Assembly: GCA_965237485.1 (NCBI GenBank)
Contig: CBDEFQ010000009.1
Coordinates: 372,001-436,000 of the forward strand
From: JAAELZ01 sp965237485
GTDB lineage: Bacteria > Pseudomonadota > Gammaproteobacteria > Arenicellales > Poriferihabitantaceae
Reading direction: 5' to 3'
Length of the DNA: 64,000 nucleotides
Shown: positions 47,175 to 57,539 of the stretch, piece by piece
Layout: every line of letters begins with the position of its first letter
How positions within the stretch are numbered: the first letter of the stretch is position 1
Notes under the pieces: generated by a model
Told to the model about the DNA's origin: nothing
The model's database searches: none
The model's input: the letters and a program-made list of their open reading frames with translations, nothing else
Program-made: the position numbers and the translations under genes

Positions 47175-48415
47175 ATGCCTAATCGTTCGGTCAGCTTTGC
47201 CATATTTCTAGTTGCCCTCGTCACCTTATTGTACGAGCTTAACTTAGTTAAAGTATTCGACACCTTATGGTCATCGAATTTAAGCTATATGCTTATTTCA
47301 TTTGCCATGTTTGCGCTAGGATTAGCTGGCATCGTCAACACCTTGCTCCCAATTAACGTCAATGCGCTGGGAGGGAAGGTATTATCGTTATTAGCCATAT
47401 TATTCAGCTTATCTGTAATAGGCACGTTTTTTGTGATTAATGCTTTTCCATTCAATAGCTTCGAGTTAAGCAATCATTTTTGGCTTAACGTGCGCAATAT
47501 GTTTATCTCAATAGGGTACACCACCATCCCTTTCTTTCAGGGCTCATCCTCACCACCCTATTTTCAAGTTACCCTAAGCAAATTCAGAAGTTGTACTTTT
47601 ATGATTTGATCGGCGCATCACTCGGTTGCCTGCTCATTATCCCTTTCCTACCGCTCATAGCGCCTGAAGGTTTAATGGTTATAGCCGCTGGTTTGTCATT
47701 GGTAGCTGCTGCATTGTTATACAAATCAAAACTGAGTTTAATTTTATCCTTATTAGGCATCATCACTGTAATTTACCCCTTTCTTCAGGACGAATATCTT
47801 TCCCTTGAATTACAAGCTGATAAGCGCTCCATCATGGCTTACGCGTCCCGCACCGAACTGACCTATTGGGACCCAATTGCACGCATAGATATCGTTGACA
47901 TCCCTAGAACATTAGACACGTCAGCAGAAATAAAATGGATTGCCTTTGATGCAGGCACTCAAACCAGTTATTTCTATAAGTTTGATGGGGATTTCCAAAA
48001 GATCCGAGACGATGTAGAAAATGGTGACAGTAACCGCCACTTTTGGGGCAATATGGTGCTAGCTTCTCACTACTTAAAGCAGGACACCGATCAAGATGTA
48101 TTAGTTATCGGCAGTGCGGGTGGGCAAGAAGTTACCGCTGCAATAACTTATGGTGCAAAATCAGTAGATGGGATTGAGCTGGTTAGCAAGGTGGTTGATT
48201 TAGGCAAAAACGAGTACGCCGACTACATTGGTAATATATTTTCGCACCCCAATGTAAACGTACAAAAAGGCGAAGGGCGAAGTTTTCTTAGGTCTACCAA
48301 TAAGAAATACGACATCATTCAAATCATGAGCAATCACACCAGCTCTAGCATCGCATCGGGTAGCACCGCAGCAAATCCGACCTATTTGCAAACCAAAGAA
48401 GCCTACAAAGAATAT
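47175..48415 (+). pseudogene. Membrane-bound spermidine-synthase-like protein, 5' part
   Basis: Five or more hydrophobic segments (start MPNRSVSFAIFLVALVTLLYEL) are followed by a SpeE-like methyltransferase-fold domain with VLVIGSAGGQEVTAAITYGA. Near 47535 the frame is broken: IPFFQ runs to a stop at 47609, while LSGLILTTLFSSYPKQIQ and LYFYDLIGASLG continue in another frame, so one base is lost. At 48415 an IS4-type element interrupts at KEAYKEY. The 3' part is at 49690-50850. This family's substrate is uncertain. Confidence 0.75.
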
Positions 48416-49689
48416 CACTGCTGTCCCGTTAACTTTCACAGCAACGAAAATTGATTAGGATTAAGGTTTGGGTGATGCATCGGGTCCCCTCGCAACAGTG
48501 CCATTAAATCACGTTTTTCAAACAAATTAAGCTGCAATACCCTCAATATTTGTTGCATCGTTTTGCCCGCCTTCGACTGCAATTTGATGAACATCAGTAT
48601 TAGGTAAATACATAACGCAATCCATATTTGGGTCAATACTGCGTTCTTGCTGGTGCCGATAAATGACTTCACCTTTAAGTTCTGCTTGATCCACTTGAAG
48701 AATAATTCCACCTGCCATCTGGCTTTATAAATATCGGCGATAGTTTGAGCACTGAGCTTAAAGTGGTTGGTTAAAAACACATAATGCTTGCCTGTAGTGG
48801 CATCGCGATAACCAATACGGCGTAATCGAATCGAACACTCCTTTGCTGCTTTGACCCCCGTGAATTCAATCGTTTGATCACTGCTAAGTCCCGTTCCCTT
48901 GCGTACACTATGTCGCTTGATAACGCGGTATGCAGCATTCTTCTTTAATCGTGTGACAAAGTATATTCCCTTGTCATTCAATTGCTTATACCAGGCATAG
49001 TCGTTGTATCCACGGTCAATAACTACAATGCTGCCTTTCGGGAAAGCTACTTTCCTGCCTGCAGTAACATCAGCACATTTACCCTCGGTGATATTAACAA
49101 ACTCAGGTAAGTAACCATCATGATTCAGGCCTACATGCAGTTTGATTGCCCCTTTAGTTGATCGAAAGTCTGCCCATGGGAAAACCGATAAGCACAGATC
49201 AATGGTAGATGAGTCCAGCGAATACAGGGGATTCTTGAAACGAAAGTTATGCCCTGGCGTTTTGCTCTGACAGCACTTGAGTAATTGAGAGAATAGTGCT
49301 TCATAAAGGCTCGAAGGCTTGTTCTCATTGATGCGTGAAAGATTGGACCGCGTTAACACGGCACTACCAAGATGATACAAGCGGTGTGATTGAGTGCTGA
49401 CATTATCAACAATATCACGCAAGCTATGACGGCCAGTCAATTGAGCTATAGTCAGGCTCACGAACTGTGACCAACGAGACGCTCTGCGGAATGAACGCCC
49501 CGAATGATGTTGAATTGCGAGTGCCTCGAATTCATGTCTCGGAACAATTTTGAGTATTTGATTTAGAACGGTATTACAATGTGACATGGTCTGATTTTCC
49601 TATTTGATTCAACGGTTTATCGCTAAACGTATTTTATCAAATTGAGAGAAAATCAGGCCTGTTTCTTTAGTGTTAACGGGACAGCAGTG
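48416..49689 (-). mobile_element. IS4-type element (1,274 bp)
   Basis: Perfect 18-bp terminal repeats CACTGCTGTCCCGTTAAC are flanked by the 9-bp duplication AAAGAATAT (48407-48415 and 49690-49698). One transposase gene fills the element. Confidence 0.95.
48436..49587 (-). CDS. IS4 family transposase
   Basis: A 383-residue DDE transposase with an N-terminal DUF4372-like part (VSLTIAQLTGRHSLRDIV) and catalytic segments SLDSSTIDLCL, IVVIDRGYNDY and the YREK-like YKARWQVELFFKWIKQ. Intact frame; the element looks recent. Confidence 0.92.
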   Translation of the reverse strand: MSHCNTVLNQILKIVPRHEFEALAIQHHSGRSFRRASRWSQFVSLTIAQLTGRHSLRDIVDNVSTQSHRLYHLGSAVLTRSNLSRINENKPSSLYEALFSQLLKCCQSKTPGHNFRFKNPLYSLDSSTIDLCLSVFPWADFRSTKGAIKLHVGLNHDGYLPEFVNITEGKCADVTAGRKVAFPKGSIVVIDRGYNDYAWYKQLNDKGIYFVTRLKKNAAYRVIKRHSVRKGTGLSSDQTIEFTGVKAAKECSIRLRRIGYRDATTGKHYVFLTNHFKLSAQTIADIYKARWQVELFFKWIKQNLKVKSFIGTSKNAVLTQIWIALCIYLILMFIKLQSKAGKTMQQILRVLQLNLFEKRDLMALLRGDPMHHPNLNPNQFSLL

Positions 49690-50850
49690 AAAGAATATAT
49701 AACCCATTTAAAACATGATGGCGTGCTGCATATAAACCACCACATTTATAACAGAATGCTAGGCACCGCCGCAGTTGCATGGAAAGAACTAGGACTCACC
49801 GATTTTTATCGCTATGTAGTGGTGTTTATGGTACCCGAATCTAGAGATAATCTACCTACTTTCTTGCTTAAGATGACACCCTGGAGCCAGGCAGAACTAT
49901 CGAAGGTGGGCACCTTGCTTTACCCCGCGAGATTATTTGTAAATCCAATGATATTAAGCACTCGCCCGATTGAGCAGCACTTAATGCGCGGCGAGTTAAC
50001 CAAACAAGATATGGACAGTGTTCCCTATCAAATCCGCCCAACCACCGACGACCACCCTTACTTTAATCTATTAATGAAATTCAATCGTGATCTTGAAGCC
50101 AACAAGGAACTTTTGCTAGACACCTCCACTGCCCTGCATCTCAACTCTCAAAGAAACGCTAACATTCCAATGGACGTAGTGCACTTATATGTGGTTGGTT
50201 TTGGTGCTTCAATTTTTGCCATACTGGTTTTTTTCATCCCGTTATTGTTTTCACAAGTTGGTCGCGCGTATTGGCCAAATAAGCCCCCTACGCTAGCCTA
50301 TTTCGCTTTGCTGGGTTTAGGGTTCATTATATTCGAATTAGTCTCGATTCAGCTGTTCATGCGCTTAATCGGCTACCCTTTATATACCTTAACGACTGTG
50401 ATTTTTGGGTATTTGGTCGGCGCTGGCTTTGGTAGCTTGGCATCGGAAAAATTAGGTATCAATCCACAACGTAGGTGGTCACTACCGTTCCTGGGTATCT
50501 TAATCAGCTCTATTGCGATGTTGCTACTACATCCATCGGTTATCGATGCCTCCTTACAGCAGCCACAAGGCATGCGCATTGCAATCACACTGGCGATGAT
50601 CTTCCCGCTGGCGTTCTTTCTGGGTATGGCATTTCCCCTTGGCGTGCTACGAGCATCACAAACGCCTTACGCCAAACAAGCCATCGCATGGGCTTGGGGT
50701 ATCAATGGTGTGTTCACAGTTATCGGAGAATTCCTTAGTGTTATTTTGTCGATCTTCTTTGGTTTTAAGCTAACACTTTGTGTAGCCATACTATGCTATT
50801 TATTCGCTTATTTAGTTTTCCGTAAATTGAGCAATGCAAGCAGCTATTAG
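49690..50850 (+). pseudogene. Membrane-bound spermidine-synthase-like protein, 3' part
   Basis: Continues from KEYITHLKHDGVLHINHH after removal of the IS4-type element. DDHPYFNLL closes the SpeE-like domain. About seven transmembrane helices follow (AILVFFIPLLF, YFALLGLGFIIFEL, AGFGSLASEKLG, FPLAFFLGMAFPLG). The joined protein would have about 800 residues. The gene is doubly disrupted and very likely non-functional. Confidence 0.78.
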
Positions 50851-50870
50851 TCCAAGGAGCGTTGCGAGCC

Positions 50871-51524
50871 TTAGCCCACTGCGTACCTCTTCTGATAGTC
50901 CTTCATAGTCTGCGCGTTGGCCTGTAAAGATGGGTCGTCACTGGCAAACTGCACAATGTCATCCAATGCAACAACCGAATAAACTGGCACGCCGTATTGC
51001 TGGGTAACCGATTGAACTGCTGAAAGGCTTTGATCCCCCGCTTTTTCTTGTCGGTCAACCGCGATAACGACGGCTTTAACCTTAGCGCCAGCAGCTTCAA
51101 TAATCTCTACTGATTCGCGAATTGACGTGCCCGCGGTGATTACATCATCAATTATCACAACATTACCTTCAAGTGCTGCCCCGACAATCAGCCCCCCTTC
51201 CCCGTGGTCTTTGGCTTCTTTGCGATTAAAAGCATAAGCCACATTTCTTCCTTCGTTTTGCTTAAGTTGCACCGCTGTTGCTGCGACAAGCGGAATACCT
51301 TTGTATGCAGGTCCGTAGAGCACAAAATCACCCTCGATATTAGCCATAATACACTTCGCGTAATAGCCTGCTAAATCGGCTAATAAAGTGCCAGTATTAA
51401 ACAATCCTGCATTAAAGAAGTAGGGGCTCACGCGGCCAGATTTAAGTGTAAACTCACCAAACCTGAGTATCTGGTTGCTTATTATGAGTTGCAAAAATGC
51501 ATTTTTATCCACCTTATTCATCAA
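50871..51524 (-). CDS. pyrE: Orotate phosphoribosyltransferase
   Basis: A 217-residue enzyme joining orotate and PRPP to make orotidine monophosphate in pyrimidine synthesis. The PRPP-binding loop VVIIDDVITAGTSIRES is near 122-138; LKSGRVSPYFFNAG and YGPAYKGIPL are also typical. Intact. It is divergent from the permease at 51584 with only 59 bp between starts, so the promoters must share this gap. Confidence 0.96.
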   Translation of the reverse strand: MMNKVDKNAFLQLIISNQILRFGEFTLKSGRVSPYFFNAGLFNTGTLLADLAGYYAKCIMANIEGDFVLYGPAYKGIPLVAATAVQLKQNEGRNVAYAFNRKEAKDHGEGGLIVGAALEGNVVIIDDVITAGTSIRESVEIIEAAGAKVKAVVIAVDRQEKAGDQSLSAVQSVTQQYGVPVYSVVALDDIVQFASDDPSLQANAQTMKDYQKRYAVG

Positions 51525-51583
51525 CTTTCTCTAAAAATTAGTGCGCGTAATCATAAGCGCTAAGCTCTAATTTATAAAGCTTT

Positions 51584-53161
51584 ATGCAAAACTATTCTGA
51601 GCAAGAATCGATTCAGACTGCCAGTTGGGTAGATAGCCTTCGCGGCTTTATTCATCCGCGGGTTATTACCATGTTATTTCTAGGGTTTTCCGCTGGTTTG
51701 CCCATTTTACTTATTTTCTCGTCGTTATCAATTTGGCTTACAGAGGCAGAAGTGAGTCGCTCCGCTGTTACTTACTTCAGCTGGGCGGCGCTGGGTTATT
51801 CGTTTAAATTTGTATGGGCGCCGTTGGTAGATAGGCTGCAAATTCCATTACTCGGCGACTGGCTTGGGCGACGGCGTAGTTGGATGTTGCTATCACAAGT
51901 TGCGATCATAGCCGCCATTGCGTGGATGAGTAGTGTTAACCCGGTGAGCGGTTCCAACGCCTTAACCGCAATGGCTTTCGCGGCGGTTGCTCTGGGTTTT
52001 TCCTCTGCAACGCAAGATATAGTGATCGACGCTTACCGTATTGAATCTGCTGACGCTAGCTTGCAGGCCTTGATGTCTTCAACTTATATTGCGGGTTATC
52101 GAATTGGTATGGTAGTAGCAGGAGCAGGCGCGCTCTTTATAGCTGATTATTTTGGGACGGATGTAGGCAACTATCAATACAAGGCGTGGCAATGGGCCTA
52201 TTTAGCGATGGCCGGTTTTATGTTGGTCGGCATCATTTGCACTCTGGTAATTAATGAACCTAAAGCCAACCTTCAGGCCAGTCAGGCACTGAATACCAAT
52301 GAGTTACTGCGGTTCTTATTGTTGTTCGTTGGTGTTGTGCTAGCTTTTATTTTGGCCTACATCGCCACTTCACAGCTTGCCGGCGAAGCGAAAACTACAC
52401 TGGCAAACTTGCTCGCTAATAAGCCTTTTGCTGGCTTTTTAATTTCTGTAGCACGCCTCGCCAGTGCATTATTGGCAGCCTTTGGGGTCGGCTTATTGCT
52501 CAAGCACCTCAATGTGGTTGATAAAGATACACTAGATAAAACTTATGTCGCGCCCGTCAAAGACTTTTTCTCCCGCTATGGCTTGAAAGCGGCTTGGTTG
52601 TTGCTAGCTCTTATTTGCCTTTATCGTATCTCCGACATCGTGCTAGGCGTAATTGCCAATGTGTTTTATACCGACATGGGCTACGAAAAAACTCAAATTG
52701 CCACCATCGTAAAAAGCTTTGGCTTAGCCATGACTTTGGTCGGCGGGTTTTTGGGTGGCCTGCTCTCAATACGTTATGGCGTCATGCGTATTCTACTTTT
52801 AGGTGCGGTTTTAGGATCTGCAAGCAATTTGTTATTTATGCTACTAGCGAACTACGGCGAAGCCTCACGCCTTGGCCTGACGGGGGTAATTGCGGCGGAC
52901 AATCTCTCCGCTGGCCTTGCCAGTGCCGCATTCATTGCTTTTTTATCCGCGCTGACCAACATTAAGTTTACCGCCATTCAATATGCCATTTTTAGTTCTT
53001 TAATGACGCTCATTCCAAAAGTGATTGGCGGTTATTCAGGCAGCATGGTAGACGCTATGGGCTACCCCAGTTTTTTTCTGATTTCCGCTCTAATGGGCTT
53101 ACCGACGATCATTTTAATTGTGCTGGGTCGCAAGCGGTTGGATATTAAGTTGCCCAACTAG
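51584..53161 (+). CDS. ampG: AmpG-family muropeptide permease (MFS)
   Basis: A 525-residue major facilitator with about 12-14 membrane segments. The AmpG-type N-terminus is FLGFSAGLPILLIFSSLSIWL, followed by SFKFVWAPLVDR and the MFS loop DWLGRRRSWML. ATQDIVIDAYRIE is characteristic. It imports anhydromuropeptides for cell-wall recycling in AmpG proteins studied elsewhere. The gene ends 1 bp from the convergent yggT end. Confidence 0.88.
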   Translation: MQNYSEQESIQTASWVDSLRGFIHPRVITMLFLGFSAGLPILLIFSSLSIWLTEAEVSRSAVTYFSWAALGYSFKFVWAPLVDRLQIPLLGDWLGRRRSWMLLSQVAIIAAIAWMSSVNPVSGSNALTAMAFAAVALGFSSATQDIVIDAYRIESADASLQALMSSTYIAGYRIGMVVAGAGALFIADYFGTDVGNYQYKAWQWAYLAMAGFMLVGIICTLVINEPKANLQASQALNTNELLRFLLLFVGVVLAFILAYIATSQLAGEAKTTLANLLANKPFAGFLISVARLASALLAAFGVGLLLKHLNVVDKDTLDKTYVAPVKDFFSRYGLKAAWLLLALICLYRISDIVLGVIANVFYTDMGYEKTQIATIVKSFGLAMTLVGGFLGGLLSIRYGVMRILLLGAVLGSASNLLFMLLANYGEASRLGLTGVIAADNLSAGLASAAFIAFLSALTNIKFTAIQYAIFSSLMTLIPKVIGGYSGSMVDAMGYPSFFLISALMGLPTIILIVLGRKRLDIKLPN

Positions 53162-53162
53162 A

Positions 53163-53732
53163 CTAAATTAGCCCGCTCAAAGTATGCAGCAAAGGATCTA
53201 AAATTAAACGACGCAAAAAGGAAATACCAATTAGGGCAACGATAAGCGAAAAATCTAAACCACCAGCTGCTGGCAACATTCGCTGAATAGGTCGGAGAAT
53301 AGGCGCGGTAAGGCCTTGCAATAAATCCATTACTGGATGGCGTGCAGATGAGGCAAACCAACTCAGCACTGCTTGCGCTATTAGCGCAACCGTAAACACC
53401 ATCAGCGTCATATTGACAGCTTGCACAATCGATGCCAAAAACACCCCAAACAAGCCTGCTTGGGTACCTTTAATAGCGGCAATCAATAGAATCTTGATCA
53501 TCCCTAATAAAATTAACAGCACCACAGCCGATAGATCTACGCCAAATAAACCTGGCACAAATCGGCGCAACCAAGCAAGTGGTGGCTGAGTAAGCTTAAC
53601 AATAGGGTCGATTAACGGATTGCGAAAGTTAACGTTCAATAGTTGAAACAAAAAACGCAGCAACACCAAGACCATATAAAGTTCAAATACGCTCTCGATT
53701 AAAAAACTAAAACTGTTTTGTATTGGGTTCAT
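53163..53732 (-). CDS. yggT: YggT family integral membrane protein
   Basis: A 189-residue protein with two YggT repeats, each with a hydrophobic helix and a proline-rich loop (PIVKLTQPPLAWLRRFVPG, quoted in part; second copy LLQGLTAPILRPIQRMLP). Role uncertain; linked to cell envelope or osmotic tolerance. It is third in the yggS-proC-yggT operon. Confidence 0.9.
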   Translation of the reverse strand: MNPIQNSFSFLIESVFELYMVLVLLRFLFQLLNVNFRNPLIDPIVKLTQPPLAWLRRFVPGLFGVDLSAVVLLILLGMIKILLIAAIKGTQAGLFGVFLASIVQAVNMTLMVFTVALIAQAVLSWFASSARHPVMDLLQGLTAPILRPIQRMLPAAGGLDFSLIVALIGISFLRRLILDPLLHTLSGLI

Positions 53733-53750
53733 GCTTTACTCCGATTTAAG

Positions 53751-54578
53751 CTAATTGGACTCTGCCATTTTCGCTAATTCTCGCGCCCTACTAGCGGCAT
53801 TGCTCACTGCGCGTTTTAATGTGTCGGCAAACTGCCCTTGCGTTAAGGTTTCAATGGCTGCTGCTGTGGTACCACCCGGCGAAGTCACGCGCCTTCTTAA
53901 TTCTGCTGCTGAAAACTCACTTTGCAAGGCTAGTTTTGCAGCACCCAAAGCGGTCTCTCGGCTTAACAGCTGAGCAGCTTCCTTACTTAAGCCATTTTCT
54001 ACTGCCGCCGCCTCAAGCGCCTCTATCAAGTAAAAAAAATAAGCTGGACCGCTGCCAGACACCGCAGTTACGCTGTCTATCAAGTCTTCGGTCTGCACCC
54101 AAACAGCCACGCCCACAGCTTGCATAACGGCCTGCGCCAACTGACATTGAGCCTCACTCACATATTTATTGGCGAACAATCCAGCCGCACCCGCGCTGAC
54201 CAAAGCAGGTGTATTAGGCATGGCTCGCACAATCGCCGCATCCTCAACGCTCCATTTATGCAGTAATGCTATACGAATACCCGCCGCAATGCTTAGCAAT
54301 AAAGGCCTTCGATCTGCAATATGCGCCGCCACAGGCTGTAGAACCGACTTCATGACCTGGGGTTTTACCGCAAGCAAGACCACATCACTACGCTCAACGA
54401 TGTCGCTATTGTCCGTACTAGTATGAATACCTAAGGTGCCATAAGTGGCTTCTAGTTTACTGGCATCAATATCCGACACGCACAGGTTTTTAGCAGGAGC
54501 GCCTGATTTTAACAATCCACCAATAATGGCTTCAGCCATATTACCGCCGCCAATAAAACCAAATTTTGTGTTGTTCAT
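53751..54578 (-). CDS. proC: Pyrroline-5-carboxylate reductase
   Basis: A 275-residue NAD(P)H-dependent enzyme performing the last step of proline synthesis. The N-terminal Rossmann motif FIGGGNMAEAIIGG (8-21), AMPNTPA and the C-terminal signature VTSPGGTTAAAIETL are present. The gene ends 18 bp before yggT and starts 17 bp after yggS. Confidence 0.96.
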   Translation of the reverse strand: MNNTKFGFIGGGNMAEAIIGGLLKSGAPAKNLCVSDIDASKLEATYGTLGIHTSTDNSDIVERSDVVLLAVKPQVMKSVLQPVAAHIADRRPLLLSIAAGIRIALLHKWSVEDAAIVRAMPNTPALVSAGAAGLFANKYVSEAQCQLAQAVMQAVGVAVWVQTEDLIDSVTAVSGSGPAYFFYLIEALEAAAVENGLSKEAAQLLSRETALGAAKLALQSEFSAAELRRRVTSPGGTTAAAIETLTQGQFADTLKRAVSNAASRARELAKMAESN

Positions 54579-54595
54579 CTTTAACTCTAACCTCG

Positions 54596-55282
54596 CTATT
54601 TATTGTATTCCCTAGGCCCAAAAAGTGCGCTGCCAATTCTAACCATGGTCGCGCCTTCTGCTATTGCAGCGCGCATATCGCCGCTCATGCCCATTGAAAG
54701 TTCAGTCATGTGCGGTGCGATTGTTCGCGCTTGTTCCAGGGTTTCTCTTGCTGATGCGAAAACTCGCCTTTGTGCATCAAATTCTGATTCAGATTCTGGA
54801 ATTAGCATCAATCCCTTGAGGCTTAAGTTTGGCATCGCTTCAACTGCTTCTACCAATGGGAACAGCACTTCGGTACTCACGCCAGATTTACTTTCTTCAT
54901 TTTGAATATTAAGCTGAACCAGCACCTTAAGGTTTTTGGTTTGGTCAACCGCATCGTTGAGCTTTTGTGCCACCTTTAGGCGATCAAGCGTATGCACCCA
55001 ATCAAAGTTTTTAGCGACCAAATTCGCTTTACGGCTTTGAATGTTACCAATGAAATGCCACTCTAAACGAGGGTATTTTAGGTGGTTGATTTTCCCCAAA
55101 GCCTCTTGCAAGTAGTTTTCTCCAAACGCACTCTGTCCTGCATCAACCATATTCGTAATGGCTTTGGCACTACGTGTTTTACTAACGGCAATTAACTTTA
55201 CATCTCCTTCAACACGACCGAACTCATTGCAATAATCGCTAATCTTAGCGCGTACTGCTTCTAACGGAGTTTTTTTAGGCAT
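54596..55282 (-). CDS. yggS: PLP homeostasis protein YggS
   Basis: A 228-residue pyridoxal-phosphate-binding protein of the alanine racemase-like fold. PLP lysine K35 lies in LIAVSKTRS. GENYLQEA, WHFIGNIQSRKA, VHTLDRLKVA and MSGDMRAAIAEGATMVRIGSALFG (shown in shorter blocks: MSMGMSGDM-like, VRIGSALFG) mark the family. First gene of the minus-strand operon, divergent from pilT. Confidence 0.95.
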   Translation of the reverse strand: MPKKTPLEAVRAKISDYCNEFGRVEGDVKLIAVSKTRSAKAITNMVDAGQSAFGENYLQEALGKINHLKYPRLEWHFIGNIQSRKANLVAKNFDWVHTLDRLKVAQKLNDAVDQTKNLKVLVQLNIQNEESKSGVSTEVLFPLVEAVEAMPNLSLKGLMLIPESESEFDAQRRVFASARETLEQARTIAPHMTELSMGMSGDMRAAIAEGATMVRIGSALFGPREYNK

Positions 55283-55432
55283 GACATTGATAAGTTGATA
55301 AGTTTAACGTTTACGGGCATTATCTACTACGACCATACAAGACCATTAGAAGCTTGTTCTATTTAGATTGCTAAGCGATGTTGTAACAATAGCAGCTTGC
55401 GTCATTAAACCATATTCGTTATTTGATTACTT

Positions 55433-56479
55433 ATGGAATTAGCAGAATTACTCACCTTTGCTGTAGAAAATGGTGCATCCGATTTGCACATTTCATCCGG
55501 GCTACCGCCGATGATCCGCATCGATGGTGAAATCCGCCGCCTGACCTCTGCTCCGCTATCTAAAAACCATATTCTAAAGATGCTCTACGGCATCATGAAC
55601 GAAAATCAACGTCATGTCTTCGAAAAAGACAATGACATGGATTTTTCGCATGAGATTAAAGAATTGGCACGTTTCAGGGTGAATGCCTTTCAGCAATTGC
55701 GTGGCCCCAGTGCAGCATTTCGTACTATTCCAAGCCAAGTATCCACTTTAGATGAAATTGGTGCACCTTCAATATTCCAATCCTTGATCAACAAACCAAG
55801 GGGTTTAATATTGGTTACGGGGCCAACCGGTTCAGGTAAGACTACTACCTTAGCGGCAATGGTAGACTTAATCAACCAACGTAAAAAAGCGCATATACTG
55901 ACTATTGAAGACCCCATTGAATTTATCCATACTTCTGATAATTCAATTATTAATCAACGCGAACTCAACCAGCACACCAACACTTTTGCATCAGCGCTAC
56001 GCGCTTCCCTTCGTGAAGATCCAGACATCATAATGGTGGGCGAGATGCGTGACCCTGAGACCATTCGTTTAGCCCTCACCGCCGCGGAAACTGGCCACTT
56101 AGTGCTATCAACCTTGCACACCAACTCAGCAAGTAAAGCCGTTGACCGGATTATCGATACCTTTGATTCCGGATATAAATCAATGGTGCGCGCGATGTTA
56201 GCGGAATCTATGCAGGCGATTATCGCCCAAACTCTGCTACCCAAAAAAGGTGGCGGTAGAACAGCTGCTTGGGAAATATTATTGGGTACCAATGCCGTAC
56301 GTAATTTGATTCGAGAAAATAAAATCCCACAAATCTATTCGACGATGCAGACTGGTCAGTCTCTTGGTATGCAAACGCTAGATGAAAGCTTATATGAACT
56401 AGTTAGACGCGGCATTGTTGACCCGTCTATTGTGTTGCCGTTAATGCGCGATAGAACCAAAATTGATTCGCTTTCCTAA
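55433..56479 (+). CDS. pilT: Type IV pilus retraction ATPase PilT
   Basis: A 348-residue hexameric ATPase of the GspE/PilT family. Walker A GPTGSGKT is at 130-137. The Asp box ILTIEDPIEF, Walker B LREDPDIIMVGEMRD, His box TGHLVLSTLHT and the AIRNLIRE-like AVRNLIRE motif of PilT are present. It powers pilus retraction and twitching. Placement next to yggS matches Pseudomonas; pilU is not adjacent here. Confidence 0.93.
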   Translation: MELAELLTFAVENGASDLHISSGLPPMIRIDGEIRRLTSAPLSKNHILKMLYGIMNENQRHVFEKDNDMDFSHEIKELARFRVNAFQQLRGPSAAFRTIPSQVSTLDEIGAPSIFQSLINKPRGLILVTGPTGSGKTTTLAAMVDLINQRKKAHILTIEDPIEFIHTSDNSIINQRELNQHTNTFASALRASLREDPDIIMVGEMRDPETIRLALTAAETGHLVLSTLHTNSASKAVDRIIDTFDSGYKSMVRAMLAESMQAIIAQTLLPKKGGGRTAAWEILLGTNAVRNLIRENKIPQIYSTMQTGQSLGMQTLDESLYELVRRGIVDPSIVLPLMRDRTKIDSLS

Positions 56480-56508
56480 CGCAATAATCAAAAGCCAATT
56501 TATCGAGC

Positions 56509-56970
56509 CTATTTATCCAGCTCGGCAAGTACCTTTAAGTGGTGATCTGCAGAGTTGACAACCCGTTTCCAGTGTTTAATTACTTTGCCTTGTTCATCGA
56601 CTAAAACCGTAGAGCGAATTACGCCTGTTACCATTTTGCCGTACATATTTTTTTCACCCCATGCCTCATACTCGGTCATCATGGTTTTGTCAGGGTCGCT
56701 GAGCAAGCTATAAGGTATAGAAAAATCACTAATGAACTTCTGGTGTGAGGCCGCTCCATCTGGAGAAACCCCCAACACCGCAACATTCTTTGCGCGTAAT
56801 TTTGAGTAGATATCGGTAAAGCCAATGGCCTGCTTAGTGCAACCCGGTGTGTTGTCTTTCGGGTAAAAATAAACAATTACTTTTTGACCTACGTAATCGG
56901 CTAAGGACACTGCCTCGCCATTCTGATTTGGCAAAGTAAATACCGGGGCGTTGCTTTGTTCTTTAATCAC
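56509..56970 (-). CDS. bcp: Thioredoxin-dependent peroxiredoxin Bcp
   Basis: A 153-residue AhpC/TSA-fold peroxidase with FTLPNQNGE and the peroxidatic PGCTKQ (Cys about 43). The resolving Cys five residues later in E. coli Bcp is absent (PGCTKQAIGF), so this is a 1-Cys-type member. The start is a GTG (VIKEQS), 14 bp beyond the bactofilin stop, so the two are probably co-transcribed. Confidence 0.92.
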   Translation of the reverse strand: MIKEQSNAPVFTLPNQNGEAVSLADYVGQKVIVYFYPKDNTPGCTKQAIGFTDIYSKLRAKNVAVLGVSPDGAASHQKFISDFSIPYSLLSDPDKTMMTEYEAWGEKNMYGKMVTGVIRSTVLVDEQGKVIKHWKRVVNSADHHLKVLAELDK

Positions 56971-56984
56971 CTTAGCACTCGATG

Positions 56985-57539
56985 CTAATTTTTCTGCGAT
57001 AAGTTTGGCACAGGTAGCTTAGGTGTTCGGTTCAAGCTCGGCTTGTTTGCTGCCGACGCAGCAGCCATATTACCCCCTGTAGGCGCAGCAACCGATTTAC
57101 TTGCTGTTGCTCCCGATGGACTGTTCGGCACCAATGGTTTGGGCGCTGGTGGTTTTTTGTTACCAAGGCCTCCTCGGTCTGCCCCTGCGGTTGATTCTTT
57201 ATAGTCCATATCTACCAGGCCCTTAAACTGGCAGCCATCTTGAAGCATGACTCGGGGCGAACGGATATCTCCTATCACGGTGCCAGAGGGCCCAATTTCG
57301 ACTGATTCTGTACCACGCAATTCACCACGCACTTCGCCGTCGACCTTAATCACCTTGGCCTGTACATCTGCGCGTACAGTTCCAGTTTTTGCAATGGTTA
57401 CCATTGCTTTTTGAACAAAAATTGAACCTTCCACTCTGCCGTCGATAACCAGGTTTTCGTCTCCAGAAATCGTGCCTTCTATATGGATCGAAGAGCCGAT
57501 TACCGCATTTGTTGTTCTAGATGCGTCATTGAAATTCAT
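56985..57539 (-). CDS. Bactofilin
   Basis: A 184-residue polymer-forming cytoskeletal protein. The DUF583 beta-helix core includes GSSIHIEGTISGDENLVIDG, VEGSIF, GTVRADVQAKVIKVDG and SGTVIGDIRSPRV. A disordered, Pro/Ala/Ser-rich C-terminal tail (about 115-184) ends in LPVPNLSQ. Bactofilins organise cell-shape or wall enzymes. Confidence 0.9.
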   Translation of the reverse strand: MNFNDASRTTNAVIGSSIHIEGTISGDENLVIDGRVEGSIFVQKAMVTIAKTGTVRADVQAKVIKVDGEVRGELRGTESVEIGPSGTVIGDIRSPRVMLQDGCQFKGLVDMDYKESTAGADRGGLGNKKPPAPKPLVPNSPSGATASKSVAAPTGGNMAAASAANKPSLNRTPKLPVPNLSQKN

